Of a stretch of 64,000 nt of DNA, positions 33,515-45,944 are shown piece after piece (position 1 is the first letter of the stretch; every line of letters starts with the position of its first letter). Source of the stretch: Lycorma delicatula (lineage: Eukaryota > Arthropoda > Insecta > Hemiptera > Fulgoridae); assembly GCF_047948215.1 (NCBI RefSeq), contig NC_134460.1:12707501-12771500 (forward strand), written 5' to 3'. The translations under genes were made by a program, and so were the position numbers. The notes beneath the pieces were generated by a model, which ran no database searches, had not been told where the DNA came from, and saw only the letters and a list, made by a program, of their open reading frames with translations.

Positions 33515-34405
33515 CTTTATACTTTACGGTTTATAAGGTAAGGTAACGTTTGTAAGGATTAAGTATAAATCCCCAATAAATTATTAATATTTACTACTTT
33601 GTTATTAAGTATATCGTAATTATTATTCTATGTAATATAAATATTTTACATGTATTTATGTATATTATTAGTTCTCAAGGTGTTCCAATAGGTGTACTTT
33701 CTTTATAAAGATTTTTCTCGAACATTCTTTTTATTATTTGTCATGTTATTGAATTTTTTTAACTTTTCTTGTCTGATTCACTTACATTAATGTAAATTTA
33801 CCTAATTTCCTACGATAATTTAATTCAACAGATTAAAATTGCACAATCTGTTACGGATTTTTTTTTTAATAAACGTTGCTGAATAGTTGAACTTTTTTTA
33901 CGTTAGAAGCTTCAAATAAACCTTTGGAAAGAATTTTATCAAGCATTTCAAGTATTAGAAACTTCAGAGTTCTACGAAGAGAATCGTTTAATGGATCGTA
34001 ACAAAAAAAAATTCATTCGTCTATTACAGTTAATAGAAGAAACAATAATGGTATCGCTTGAAAGATTATCTCCCTCCGAATTTTTTATTTTTCAATCTTT
34101 TTAGTTTACTTGATTCCAAAATAATAAAAAAAAACTTTTGGTCTCTTGCTAAGTGTTATAAATATCATAAAATTTTGTACACGACTGATAGCCGTTAAGT
34201 GGAATATTATATAACGCATTTTTCCAGTGCTCCTTAGCGAATTATCTTAAGAGAGAAGTAAAAGATCTATCTGTATTTTATTCTACGCTTACGTGAACTG
34301 ATTGTACTATTTTCTTTCAGACTGCTGAAATATCCAATGGTTCTGGTGGAAGTTATTTTTCTTCATCCCGTTGTTAATTGAAATATTAAAATACAAATTG
34401 TTAAT
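33515..34405. other. AT-rich intergenic DNA
   Basis: I see no supportable gene or repeat between the mariner/Tc1-type element and LINE-A copy 8. Confidence 0.5.
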
Positions 34406-34412
34406 TAAAACA

Positions 34413-34925
34413 CATTTTTTTTTTGTCTTCAGTCATTTGACTGGTTTGATGCAGCTCTCCAAGATTCCCTATCTAGTGCTAGTCGTTTCATTTCAGTATA
34501 CCCTCTACACCCTACATCCCCAACAATTTGTTTTACATACTCCAAACGTGGCCTGCCTACACAATTTTTCCCTTCTACCTGTCCTTCCAATATTAAAGCG
34601 ACTATTCCAGGATGCCTTAGTATGTGGCCTATAAGTCTGTCTCTTCTTTTAACTATATTTTTCCAAACGCTTCTTTCTTCATCTATTTGCCGCAATACCT
34701 CTTCATTTGTCACTTTATCCACCCATCTGATTTTTAACATTCTCCTATAGCACCGCATTTCAAAAGCTTCTAATCTTTTCTTCTCAGATACTCCGATCGT
34801 CCAAGTTTCACTTCCATATAAAGCGACACTCCAAACATACACTTTCAAAAATCTTTTCCTGACATTTAAATTCATTTTTGATGTAAATAAATTATATTTC
34901 TTACTGAAGGCTCGTTTAGCTTGTG
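34413..34925 (-). mobile_element. LINE-A copy 8, short 3' fragment
   Basis: The T-run at 34415-34424 and the shared 3' terminus are present. The minus-strand frame 34429-34875 (148 codons) is open from just before YVWSVALYGSETW to AASNQSND. Homology continues upstream to about 34925 (AFSKKY region) and then stops. Possible 7-bp TSD TAAAACA (34406-34412 and 34926-34932). No RT catalytic motifs. Confidence 0.92.
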
Positions 34926-34934
34926 TAAAACAAA

Positions 34935-36012
34935 TAGTTCAATGAAAAAAATGGTCCGTTTTTTTTTTTAAATGGCTGACATATTGAGATAAAACATTGG
35001 AAAAAAAATTGTTAAATACAACAGATTTTGAATGTAGTTTAATAAAATTTCTTTTTCGTTTTCTAATTAAGTTATGAAAATTGAAATCGAAGTAGTAGAA
35101 TAAGAGATGAAAATTTTATATGCGTAATTTGACGTAATTCGTGCAAGTGTTTTTAAATAAAATTATCACTCGCTACAAGGAAGACGATTAAAGGGGGCAT
35201 TTAGAATAGAGGGAATTAATAACCGAAAGCGCTCGAACATAATAATAAAAATAATTGGTAAGTGGAAATTATTATATAATTTAATACAAGGCAAGGAAGG
35301 GCAACATTCTTCAATTTTGAATCGAGTTCAACGTTACGTTATTTATATTATGTGAAACGTAGAATAAAAGTTTACGTTTATTATTTATTGCTCTAATATA
35401 CTTCCTTTTTCGGGATGGACTAACGCTTGCATTGTACACATATACACACATACTAACTCGTACACAGAATTTTAAACACGTGAAGGAAATATGAACATTA
35501 TAATTTGCCTACTAATGTGTGATGTATGCGAGACAGATTTAGTTTTTTTACGGTTGAATGATTATTAGTATAGTAGTTAATTTATTCTCGTTAATGTGAA
35601 AGCGTAAAGTGTTATTAATTACACTTCCTTTTTTTTTGGATAATGATGACCTTGCTATGACTTTCTCTAAAAATATGTGTTTTTTTTGTTTTTTGTTTTT
35701 ATTATTAAAAGACAGAAATATATGATATATTTTTATTTATGATTGTATTCAGTAACTTTCTTTTTTTTTAAATTCTGATATGATTTGAAAATAGACCGTA
35801 TTAGTCGTGTTAAATATTTACTGATAGTTGAAACGTAATAACTCGCTTCCTAGTAGTTGTAGAAAATCGACGGTGGTCTTATTCATTCTTCTTTAATCAC
35901 TCTTTCTTAAATGATATAATTTTATTTCATTACTGAAATTTTTATTTAAAAAAAGGAATTAAGAAAACTCGCTTGTTAATTTTGAATACTTTTTAAAGGG
36001 AGATGCTTTAAT
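34935..36012. other. AT-rich intergenic DNA
   Basis: I see no supportable gene or repeat between LINE-A copy 8 and copy 2 of the pentamer-tailed retroposon. Confidence 0.5.
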
Positions 36013-36023
36013 AAATGTAAAGA

Positions 36024-36849
36024 TTCCCTATTACCTTCCTTTCCTTTCAAGAAAGAAGAAAGAGGGAACGAGCCCAGCAGCCATCAGCCCAGCAGTCACC
36101 TGCCCAGCAGCCACTGACAGCACAGAAGAACGAAGAAACCTGCACTTTTCCCCGTTCAGCCCTTCGGGGCTTCGGGAATTCCAAGGTTAATGGTATGTAA
36201 CTTCGGTTACTACCAATTCTTGGAAAGTGTAGGCCAAAGAAGAACGAAGAGGTCTTCGGAAGAAGAAGAGGGAGAAGAAGAAGGAAGACCAACCACTCGC
36301 CTCAACATCACGGACTGGAGTCCGGAACAGAGCCCAGCAGAGATGCGTCCTGAAGGGCAGCCATACCAGAAGCGGATGAAGAGCTTCTACACAACCTCTC
36401 CTTTTCAAAACTTACAGTAAGATAAAATAACCCAGCAATTGCGACTCCTCCGGAAAAGGGGACGCATTGCTCCCTCCTTACAGGTAGTGCCCCGTTGTGG
36501 CGTATTCCTGCTAGCCTATTAAAGATTTAGCACCGAAAGGACTTCAGTGGACGGTCTGAAGGGGAATTACGTCGGGAGGACAGGCTTTATAAGCCTAGCC
36601 TTCCGCGGTCGGCCCATAAAATGGGTTCGATAACGCTGGTTTAACAACGGATTGGAATGCAATTAAATCCGTCCTTAAAATACTAAATAATAATGAACAA
36701 AACTTGAGAAAATTAGAACCGAGATTTAAAATAATTCTTTTAAAAACCAAGCCCGATTAGAATGATCCAGCAGCAAGGGACTCTGTCCAGGTTCTGCGAT
36801 AAAGTAGAGAGTAATAAACTCCTGCCAACTTTGCATTCCATTCCATTCC
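36024..36849 (+). mobile_element. Pentamer-tailed retroposon, copy 2
   Basis: This 826-bp insertion has an 11-bp TSD, AAATGTAAAGA (36013-36023 and 36850-36860). Its 5' end starts inside the sequence of copy 1 (28129-29047), as expected for 5' truncation, while both share the 3' end. The 3' tail is GCATTCCATTCCATTCC, a CATTC pentamer repeat with no poly-A. A frame at 36190-36420 (76 codons) shares VGQRRTKRSSEEE and ITDWSP with copy 1, after which the copies diverge in frame. It also contains a short tandem variation of AGCCCAGCAGCCA near 36070-36110. No recognised domain. Confidence 0.87.
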
Positions 36850-36860
36850 AAATGTAAAGA

Positions 36861-39075
36861 CACAAAAAAAATTATAATAATTTATGGCATTAAGCAGGCA
36901 ATTAGTAATACTTTTTCATTGTCATCGCCCAATTTCTTCTACTTTTTTTGAGCGAAGTACGCCATTTTTTAATAAAAAAATTATAAGTATTATACAGATT
37001 TTACTCGTGTAACGATCGCAGAATAAAATAAATTGAAACTGCTATTGCGGCTTCGTAAGTTAAGTTCTCAGCAAATTATTTATTGCAAGTGAAATGAATT
37101 TTATAGCTCCTACGGCGGGAAATATTTAATCGTAAATTTTTATTATCTAATTCATCTGTAATTTAACAGCTGTTTTTCCATAGTCGTACAAAGTTTATTA
37201 TTCAGATTTTGAAAACGGACGCAATTATATTTTAATTTTTAAAAACAGGTATTTTTGATTGATATTTGGTGATGTAGTATTGGGAAAACGATCGATAACC
37301 TTTGGAAAAACTTTAGTTCAAAAAATACCCAAACTCGGCGAGATAATTGTGAAGGAAAAGATTAATATTAGGTGTTTATTATTTTTTTAATAGACTTCAA
37401 AAAAGGAGATGTATTCGACCCGTATATTATTTTTATGTTTGTTCGCGCGTAACTTTTTCCCTATTAATCCGATTGAAATAAATCTTGTTGCAATCGACGC
37501 AGCTATTTTCAGCGGTGGACCGCGATGTTGAAAATAGACTCAAAAAATCGGTCTGAGGATTGGCAAAAAAATATTTTCGCCGACGGGCGGGTAGGTTTGT
37601 ATAGTGGGAATCCTGATTGTATATTCCTATGCGTCACGTTAGATGATGTATGGTCATGCGGGGCAGGTAATGCGAGTTTCTGCACAACGTAACACCGTCA
37701 ATAAAATAATCAAAAATAGAGATATCGCGTCTTAAACCTTTCAGACCCCGATGTACATTATCTATTATGTACAACACCGGTACGGGCAGTGGAAATCTTA
37801 TAATTATTTATACGCGTTTCACATTACACGGTATTGATTCCGGTTACATTTTTTAAAAATTTTGTTTGCTCTTTTTATTAGGGGGTTAATCGAAATTATA
37901 TTTTGATAAATGGAGGTACTTGGAAGACTAAATGAGTCCCGGTATATCTTTGCCGATGTGTTTGAAGCTTAATAACTAGCTTCACATTAAGGAAACATTT
38001 AAAAGTTTTCTATCATTCTGCAATCGCCTTTTTTTATTAACGATGAAATTTCACGTTAAAAAACGTATTACTTCGAGTAAATTAAAAAAATAATTGTAAC
38101 TGAATGAAATTCATACCTCAAAAAAATCGATCGATTTTTCTCCCCGATGATGTGCAGTTATTAAGCTTTGTACGCATCGTCAATTTATATAAATTAAAAG
38201 TATCTATATTTTATCGAAATGTAATTTCTTTAGATATATTGGACGTATATTTTGATTAGTAATTTTTATTTTTTGTTTTTAATTTGTAATAATAATCGTG
38301 TTAAATCAAGATTTGTCGGTAAGTTTTCTTTTTATTTAATTCCGTGATGTTAATCTCGTACATCGTACTGTAGTGAACGTACGTGATCAGAAGTGTACTG
38401 TAATTTTCCAATCGAGAAGTCCCCTGGAGGTTGACGCGCATTAAATCTTTAGATGTAACGAAGAAAAGAGTTTACACGGAGAAAGAAGATCGAGAACATG
38501 AGCGAAATAAATGAGTTTTTTTTTAGTTCCCACTGCGCTTTGTAGAATAATATGTCTCTATCTATCTGTCTTACAGTTCACGTATTATTTTTATAAAATA
38601 AAAAAAAAATTACCTTTATTGTTTTACGCTTTTAAATTTATCTATTTTCTTACTTTTCTTATTTTATGTTACAAAAAATACGGTGTACGTAATACAAAAA
38701 TATATTTTTCGATGAAAATATTTATTGTACCGTTACGACTGTTATATGTATTATATTTTTTGTTCAACTTTAAATTAAGGCGGTTCCTGATTCATAAATT
38801 AGTTATTACTTCTGGTAAATTTCAAAATAGTTTTATGTTAATGTTTTTTCTGGAATATTAAAACGTAAATTTAAGTAGAAGATTATAGTTTGTTTTACAG
38901 AAAATTTTATTTAAAAAATTTATAATGAACATATATTAAAATTAATTTTTTTGACTAATAATATGATACAAAATCTAATCGAAGAAGGAATATATTGTTT
39001 AACCAAGATCTTAAGACGTCCAGGAAAACGTAAATCGGTTTTAGAAGGGAGTGAGGAGGATATTTAGAGTTACAG

Positions 39076-39103
<28 letters not shown>
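36861..39103. other. AT-rich intergenic DNA
   Basis: I see no supportable gene. A patch at about 37430-37700 (GTTCGCGCGTAACTTTTTCC region) is less AT-rich and could be a non-autonomous element, but I cannot place it. The hydrophobic frame at 38511-38861 looks like AT-rich chance coding. Confidence 0.5.
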
Positions 39104-39108
<5 letters not shown>

Positions 39109-39114
39109 TTGAGA

Positions 39115-40507
39115 TTGAACTGGAACTTGGGGAATACCAAGGGGGATTTAGGCCATGGAGAGGTTGCCCGGAGCAAATAATATCCCTAAAACTTATGATG
39201 GACTTATATAAAAGACGGAAAAAACAACTAATAATCACCTTCGTCGACTTTAAAAGGGCCTATGATTGTATACACCGACCATCCATGCTGAATATTCTGA
39301 GAAACCTGGGCCTTCACCCTAAACTCGTAAACATGATAAAATTAACTTTAACCGATACCCAGTCCAGAGTGAAATTCAGAGGTGAACTCTCTCAACCCTT
39401 CTACATAAAAACTGGATTGAGGCAAGGAGACGGCCTCTCACCACTCCTTTTTAACTGCGCCCTCGAATTTGTCATGAGAAAATGGTATGAAATAAATCCC
39501 AAAAATATAAAAATGGGTACTAAGAAAAACTCCATCACACTAAATCGCCTAGGATTTGCAGATGGCCTCGCTCTTTTAGCAAATAATATTCAAGAAGCCA
39601 AAACACAAATCATGAGCCTTCAAAACCTAGCACAAAAGGTAGGGCTTCATATCTCTTTCGAAAAAAACTGAACTAATGGCCATAGATCCTCTGGTAATAG
39701 AGCACATTACGGTAAACAATCAGAAAATTAAAATAGTAAAACAATTTAAATATCTAGGGGAAATAATAACTTATAATTTAAATGAAAAAGTGACATGGCA
39801 AAACAGGACATATAAAATGATTAAATCCCAAAAATTAACTCGGTCAACATATAACAAAAAATGCCTTTCTGCTAAAACAAAACTTAAACATTATGAAACT
39901 GTAGTACAGCCAGAAGTCACCTACGGAAGCGAGACCCTTTTCAAAATCACTCAGAAAAACCGAATCGAAAAAATTCTGAAAATAGAGAGGAGAATTGTCA
40001 GAACGTGTATCAATAAAAAACATCAAAAAGAAGGCCGATGGTGGATTGTGCCAAATGAGGTGGTGTATCGAGAAATAGAGCCTGTTACTGATACTATGCG
40101 GAAAAAAAGAATCTCTTTCTTCGGTCATCTCATAAGGACACCGCAAACAAGACTGTCAAGAAATATCATTGAAAAGCTCTGGTTCCAAAAGCTAGAAGTA
40201 GGATGGATTAAAGAAATTAGAGAAGATATGAAAGAATTGGGAATTTCCTTGACCGACCTACAGAATAAAACTGGAAAAATTACAAAGCTAAAAGATAAAA
40301 GCATTAGATTTAAACAAAAGACAGACAAACGACAAAATACAACGAAGAGGGTGTTTACGGATGAAGAAAAGAAAGCAAGATCTGAACGGATGAAGAAATA
40401 CTGGGCAGCTCGAAAGAGTAAAATAACACGCTTTTCTCAGAAAAGATCCAACTAAAATTGACTTAAGTGGTCCCATGTTGGCCGTAAAAGCATAATTATA
40501 ATAATAA
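39115..40507 (+). mobile_element. LINE-B copy 1, 5'-truncated, catalytic residue lost
   Basis: This is a non-LTR retrotransposon unrelated at close range to LINE-A. The TSD is TATAATTGAGA (39104-39114 and 40508-40518). The 3' end is GGCCGTAAAAGC followed by an ATAAT-rich repeat instead of poly-A. The RT part (frame 39051-39671) has GGFRPWRGC, FVDFKRAYD, RQGDGLSPLLF and FADG. The last should be FADD: the second Asp codon of the catalytic pair is GGC (39564-39566), but GAC in LINE-B copy 2. An extra A near 39661-39668 then shifts the frame. The second part (39676-40455) carries FKYLGEIITY, VTYGSETLFK and a lysine-rich C-terminus ending near KRSN. Two independent lesions make this copy inactive. 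Confidence 0.9.
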
Positions 40508-40518
40508 TATAATTGAGA

Positions 40519-41994
40519 ATGTTAGTTGTAACCGATATCTTTAAATTAATAGATTTTCGCAAAATATTAAGTGTTTGGGAAATGCATTAAACCAGCCAAG
40601 TTACAAACTTACATCAGATTTTTATTGATTATATACATATGTAATTATAAATTCATGTAATCGATTAGTTGATATGTATATATTTTTCCCCCGCTTGCTT
40701 CAGGGATGTGGGAGCAGCAAGTTCAACTCTTTGCAGCAGACAGTGTTATTATCTTCTCTGAGAAGGTTTATAAAGGTTCATTCTACTGACGTTTGGAACT
40801 GTTGTAAACGTACATTCTGCTTGGTTACTGGCTAGTTATGACCTTTAGCTTTTGCCGAGAATGACCTCAATTGTTCCCAATATTACTGGATTATAAATGT
40901 AATATTACGGTTTTTTATAATGTTAACGTTATATATATATATATATCAAAATGTTTATCTTTTAAAATTGCTTGCTTCTCTTTAATTTCACTTCGTTTAA
41001 TATAACATTTCGTTTTTTTTTTCACTTAAGATTAAAGCTAACGAATTTTCAAAAATGCAAACGATGGTGAAGATTTTCTGCAAGGTCTAATTGCAGTACG
41101 ATTAGAAAACTTATTTGGCGGAATAATAAACTTAATTTTTCAAACATACTTCGTTAAAAATGTACGATGTGATATGGTGTTAACCGGAATTAAGAAATGT
41201 ACAGAAAAATATTATTATTGATCAAGAAATTATAGTAAGTAATAATAATCATCATAGTTATAATATAGGAATAAAAAATATACAAATGTACCGAAAATAT
41301 TGTTCATCTTCTCTTATTTTAATTTTCGATAAAATATTAATTTACTGTCGATGTAGCTTGTTTTGTTAAAAAGTTACAGTAGGCTCTAGGAAACTGTTGT
41401 TGGCAGTTCCTTTATTCAAATGGAAGATATTGAATAGTAATCCTCACAAGGAAAGCAACGCGGATGCTTTACGCGTTTTCTAATTTTTTAAAAACCATTT
41501 AAATGGTTTTCCAGTTTTGGTTCCTGTAAGTTTTTAAGTATTTTTGTTTCTTAGCGTGCATAATTTTCATTATACGGTTGTGTACATATCGGTCATACAC
41601 TTTGAAATACATTATTTTTTTCCATAATATATGTAATATCTTTTGCAACGATTTTGTACAAATCGGGAAGTAATTTGCTGTGCTAGTTGGTGAGAAGTTT
41701 GAATCTTTTTTATCGTGAAAACGTCGCACGTTTGATAGTGCAGTATAATAATATCCATTGTCGTATGTTGACAACGGGCGGTAGCTTAACATTCGGAAAA
41801 GAATAGCGTCAGTTCTGAAAAGAAATGTTTAGAAAATAATGTTAAAGGAATATATACAGTAAAATTAGGAAAGAATTGATCTGTAATATAATATACGAGT
41901 ATCGGTAGGTAGTAATAATTCTGTAGTGGAAATACATAAACACACAAATGTACAACTTGAATTGTGCGCAAGTGTTGGATTTCTTCTCCTTAGC
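40519..41994. other. AT-rich intergenic DNA
   Basis: I see no gene. A TA run lies at about 40930-40947 and a 20-bp perfect palindrome at 41491-41510. A mildly GC-richer patch at 40690-40880 is unrecognised. Confidence 0.5.
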
Positions 41995-42470
41995 CTTTTA
42001 ATTACGAACACAACCTTAAAGAAAAAAAAGAGGGGTACTCTTCACTAAATTTCTTTTTTCATCTTAGTTCGGTTAATCGGAACCAACATCTTCAAAACCG
42101 CGTACCCTACCTTTCCGTTTTGCATCGTAGTCCCGGTGATATTATCGGTCGGGGTCGGCGTACCGAATCTGTTAGGTGTGCTTCCCTCTGCTGGACGAAT
42201 CGGTCGCATGCGATCAGGGTGTGCTACGTGATATCTTCCCTTTCGCAATAATCGAATTCAGTGGCGGGCTCAATCCCCGTGCGCATAGGTATATTTTGAA
42301 GCCACCGTGACCGGCGAGGAACCCGGTCGACTCGAATCTCAGTTCCCCGTGTTTACGCCGGGATCATCTCTGGAGGTCCGCGAGTCGGTCTACGGTTTCA
42401 TCTTCCGTCAGTCCATCGATCGCGTCCCTTCCTGCCTAGGATCGGATGGAATGTGAACCTCGGCTGAAAT
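41995..42470 (-). pseudogene. R1-clade-like ORF2 C-terminus, decayed
   Basis: Minus-strand frames read, in order, DGLTEDETVDRLADLQR and ESTGFLAGHGGFKIYL, then YCEREDIT-stop-HTLIACDRFVQQRE in the expected frame, then a frameshift to TPTPTDNITGTTMQNGKVGY. The order FLTGHG-like, C-x-n-H-x3-5-C zinc-binding stretch and DNI...ML-like end is typical of the extreme C-terminus of R1-clade RT proteins. At least one stop and one frameshift are present, and no RT domain is seen. GC content is well above the flanks. Confidence 0.55.
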
Positions 42471-42479
42471 GGTGGGGAT

Positions 42480-44530
42480 TAATTTTAGAAAAAAGTAGAC
42501 GGGCGTAGTTTATTAAAGGCATTTAATTTTTATAAGTTTAATTAAAATATCGGCCATTACCAATTCAAGACGCTTTTTAAGGAAGTTTGTGACAAAATTT
42601 GTGATTTTAATAAAATGATCTTTAGTTTTCTATTTCAGACAGTCGATTAAAAATCATCCCGATTCAAAACAACACTGCGGTAACAATATAATCTGAATGG
42701 GAATATCGATAAAAATTAGACCAATGAACAAGACTTGTCCTCTTTCGTATCTCAGATTACGGTTATCATTTAACGCCCAACTGTTAAGGAACTAGATAGG
42801 ATATTCCGGTAGATTTTCTGGAAAAAAAAAACACATCACTTTAAAAAGAATTTCTGAAAAATATATTCAAAAAATTATCGAAAGAGAAAATCGGCTCGAT
42901 ATTGAGAAGTAAGCGTGTTTTTATAAAAAATGTAGCCTTTTATGTAGCAAAATATACTATGTAATATTAGACCGCTCTAATTTTTTAACAAATTATGAAT
43001 CGATTTTTTAAGCTTTAAAATAATCGGCGAAGATTTACTAGTTTAATATATTATAATTACTATATAGTTAATATATTTAATTTAAATATAATCAAAAATT
43101 TCGTCCTTATAAAAATATATATTTGGTCTTTTCTAATGATAAAATGCTTACAATATTTACGCAATATTAAATCGTGCTTCATATGTTGTAAATTGTTAAT
43201 GAAATTGATTTCATTCATTAATCAATAGACTTCTACTGTAAAATTAAGAACGAGTCGATGGCTTGACTAGACCCCAAACTGGGTGCGGTTTTAATATTTC
43301 TCTTTTGTTTGTCCGCCGTCTGTCTTTCTTCTTTTTTTTCTCTGACTCTGTAACTTTATTTTTTTATTTATTCTGTGCCTAAAGGAAGAAAGGAATTGTC
43401 GTTATTAAGCTGCTGCACTAATTAGAAATAGGCTTCGTTTTTTCTTCGTATAAATTATTTAGCTTAACCGAAGAACAGCAGTATGAAAAAGCATTTCTTG
43501 GTCCGGTTCAATACGAAAGAAAATTTTGTCTGTCTGTGTGAATGCGCGAGCGGTTAAATCGAAAGAAACTGAAAATAATAGCAAAGGTGAAGGAGATTGA
43601 AAGTAGACAACCTTGAGAAAGATCTGAAAGATGAACTGGAAGGACGAGTTTTTTACGTACACTATATGTACAGTAATACTCTTAGTTGGTCTACACTTTT
43701 ACAAATGCTTTTTTAAAACAACGCGAAGTAACTTTAATACTACTGTATATTTCTCGATAATATCGTTTTATGTAATAGTATAATTTTAAAAAAGTGTAAT
43801 TTTTTCATTCTTTTTTATCTATTTGAATGTACTTATTAATTAATTCTAAATGAAAATAATTTTAATAATATTTATTAGTGTATCCTGATTACCTCCATTA
43901 CCTATTGTACAAAAATATATTTTTTTGAATGATGAAAATCGATATAACGAAAGTTAAATTAGAAATTTAACTATAGATATTGTTAGTAACGAATCGGATT
44001 CTCCTCTGTGATCGGTACATTCTGGTGCCTATTTTTTGGTTATAGTTCATTATTTTATAAAGAAAAATAATGACATAAATAAATAAAAAATATCTAAAAA
44101 ACTTTTTAAACACCCCTCTTAAATTAAACGCACTAAAAGTTAAAAAATAATTTTAGGATGGTATCTTAGAATGGATTTTACCACAAGCTTTGGTGGTGAT
44201 ATGTAAGATTATGTGAAAGTCATAGCTTCAAATTAAATATTTTATGTTTTTGCTCATTTTTTCATATGCGTGATGAATGGGGTGCCTTGGCATCCCAGTC
44301 TTATATATTTCGCATATAATATATATATATATATATCTCGATATATATTTCGTATATAATATATATATATATATATATCTCGATATATATTTCGCATATA
44401 TATCGATACACCCCCATATTAAATGCTGTGTAATCAGTCGAGTTAGAGTTCATAAGTACCTAGGTGTTTCGTTTGATTAAAATTTGCTGTTTAGCAACTG
44501 TTTACGCCGTTTAGCGTAAAGTTTCCGTTA
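42480..44530. other. AT-rich intergenic DNA
   Basis: No supportable gene. It ends in the TA-rich tandem segment at about 44300-44405. Confidence 0.5.
44300..44405. repeat. TA-rich tandem repeat with CTCGATATATATTTCG units
   Basis: Alternating AT runs and the motif ATCTCGATATATATTTCG occur twice, followed by a partial unit, with a period of roughly 44-46 bp. Confidence 0.8.
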
Positions 44531-44539
44531 TTTTCAATG

Positions 44540-45940
44540 AATTCCAAGCTAGGGTGGGTCCCGTTGTTTTGTTACGGTGGGTCCCGTTGTTTTGTTACAG
44601 GAATGTTAAATTTCACTTTGTTTCGTATTTTTGGGCTTGTCTTTTATACCTGTTTTATTATTTGTTCTCGTGTTCGACACTCCTCCGTCATCCTTAGTGA
44701 CCGCGTCCATTCTTCTATCGAATTATTTTTGACTACCCTTTTCATACACCCGTTATTCTTTCGTTCCCAAACTACTACATGCACACATCTCTTGTCTTTT
44801 ACACACACTCTCTCCTGTCCACTACCTGGATCTGGTTACCCCCTTTTTTTTTCGCCATCTTTTCGGCAGAGTAAATCCAACATCTCACCAGTGCAGTCGC
44901 CTATGGCCATACTCTCCTGCAAACTTTATGATAATATTCTCATTCAAGCAGAATCTCAAAACTCGTCACTACACATCTGAGATTCCACGCATCATTCTAC
45001 CACTAAACCACATCACACCTCTGTATTCCTGATACACCAGTGCGGACTACGCCCAGGATTACTGTATGTATTCATGTATCTGCATGTTCGTCTCTGGATA
45101 TTATTTGTGTACTACAGGCAAGTTCAATTTTCATTATTACGTTAAACAGTGATTTTATCATTGGAATTTGTGGAACATTCAGTTCATCATACCTTAGGCC
45201 TTACGATTTCAAGTTTAGTTAAAAGAAAACCATTTATTCACTTAATTGCATTCATGATAGGTGGCTTACGTATTTTACATGTTTAATTAATACGATTTGT
45301 TATTGTAATTAACTCTATAATTTATTTCTGCAACTTGTTGATCGCCGAGGTTAGTTCTTTGCAACTTATGCACTGTATTCATCATACTTGTCGCAAATTA
45401 ACCTAAAGCAAATTACTCCTGATGTGCTGGTATGTTTTAGGACTTTGTGATTTTTGTATTCTCAAGAATTCTCATCTATCAAAATAAACTCCATTTGTAT
45501 TACTATTTATTTTAATGTGATTATATTGTGATTTAATATGCCTTCTATACTGAAATTATTGTAATTAATGTTTTCTAAGCTAATGAAATCTGTTCATTGC
45601 TAATCTTCATAGTACAGTATATGTTAGTAGTGCAACTGTTTTCCAGTTCCACTTTCTATTGATGTTATGTCTTAAGCATCTAATTTAAAATTAAGGTGTT
45701 TTATGTTCTCTTATTTTCCGGCTCTGTTACATTGTGTATTTAAAAAAGGTTTATTCATGTATTTTTGTATTAAACAGCATTATTCATTTGTTGATTCAGC
45801 TGATATGTTAAGTATTATTAAGTTATGTTAATTTCATAATTTCCTGTTATGTTTTAAAATTATGATTATAACATAAGTTCATTTGTTACACTTTCAATAA
45901 AGTCCAATTTCTTTTGGCAAATACTAGCTGTGTGTTTTTT
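44540..45940 (+). other. Unrecognised moderately GC segment ending at AATAAA
   Basis: The segment differs in texture from its neighbours: fewer long A/T runs, and a C/T-rich part at 44690-45060. It begins with a perfect 23-bp tandem duplication (44553-44575 and 44576-44598). A 147-codon frame at 44537-44980 has no motif I recognise. It ends with CTTTCAATAAAGTCC at about 45890-45905, a good polyadenylation signal context, just before an R1-like fragment. It could be a non-coding transcript, a 3' UTR or an unknown element. Confidence 0.3.
44553..44598. repeat. 23-bp perfect tandem duplication
   Basis: The unit at 44553-44575 (starting GGTGGGTCCCG) is repeated immediately and exactly at 44576-44598. 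Confidence 0.95.
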
Positions 45941-45944
45941 GTTA

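Noticed and set aside
38511..38861. 116-codon hydrophobic frame as a membrane protein
   Set aside because: It is Phe/Leu/Ile/Lys-rich as expected from AT-rich DNA, with no recognisable receptor motif, splice context or neighbours to support it.
41491..41510. 20-bp palindrome as a regulatory site
   Set aside because: It is AT-rich, isolated and has no nearby gene. Chance is reasonable in this composition.
44537..44980. 147-codon plus-strand frame as a host protein
   Set aside because: It has no domain, overlaps a perfect tandem duplication and shows no splice or start context I could defend.
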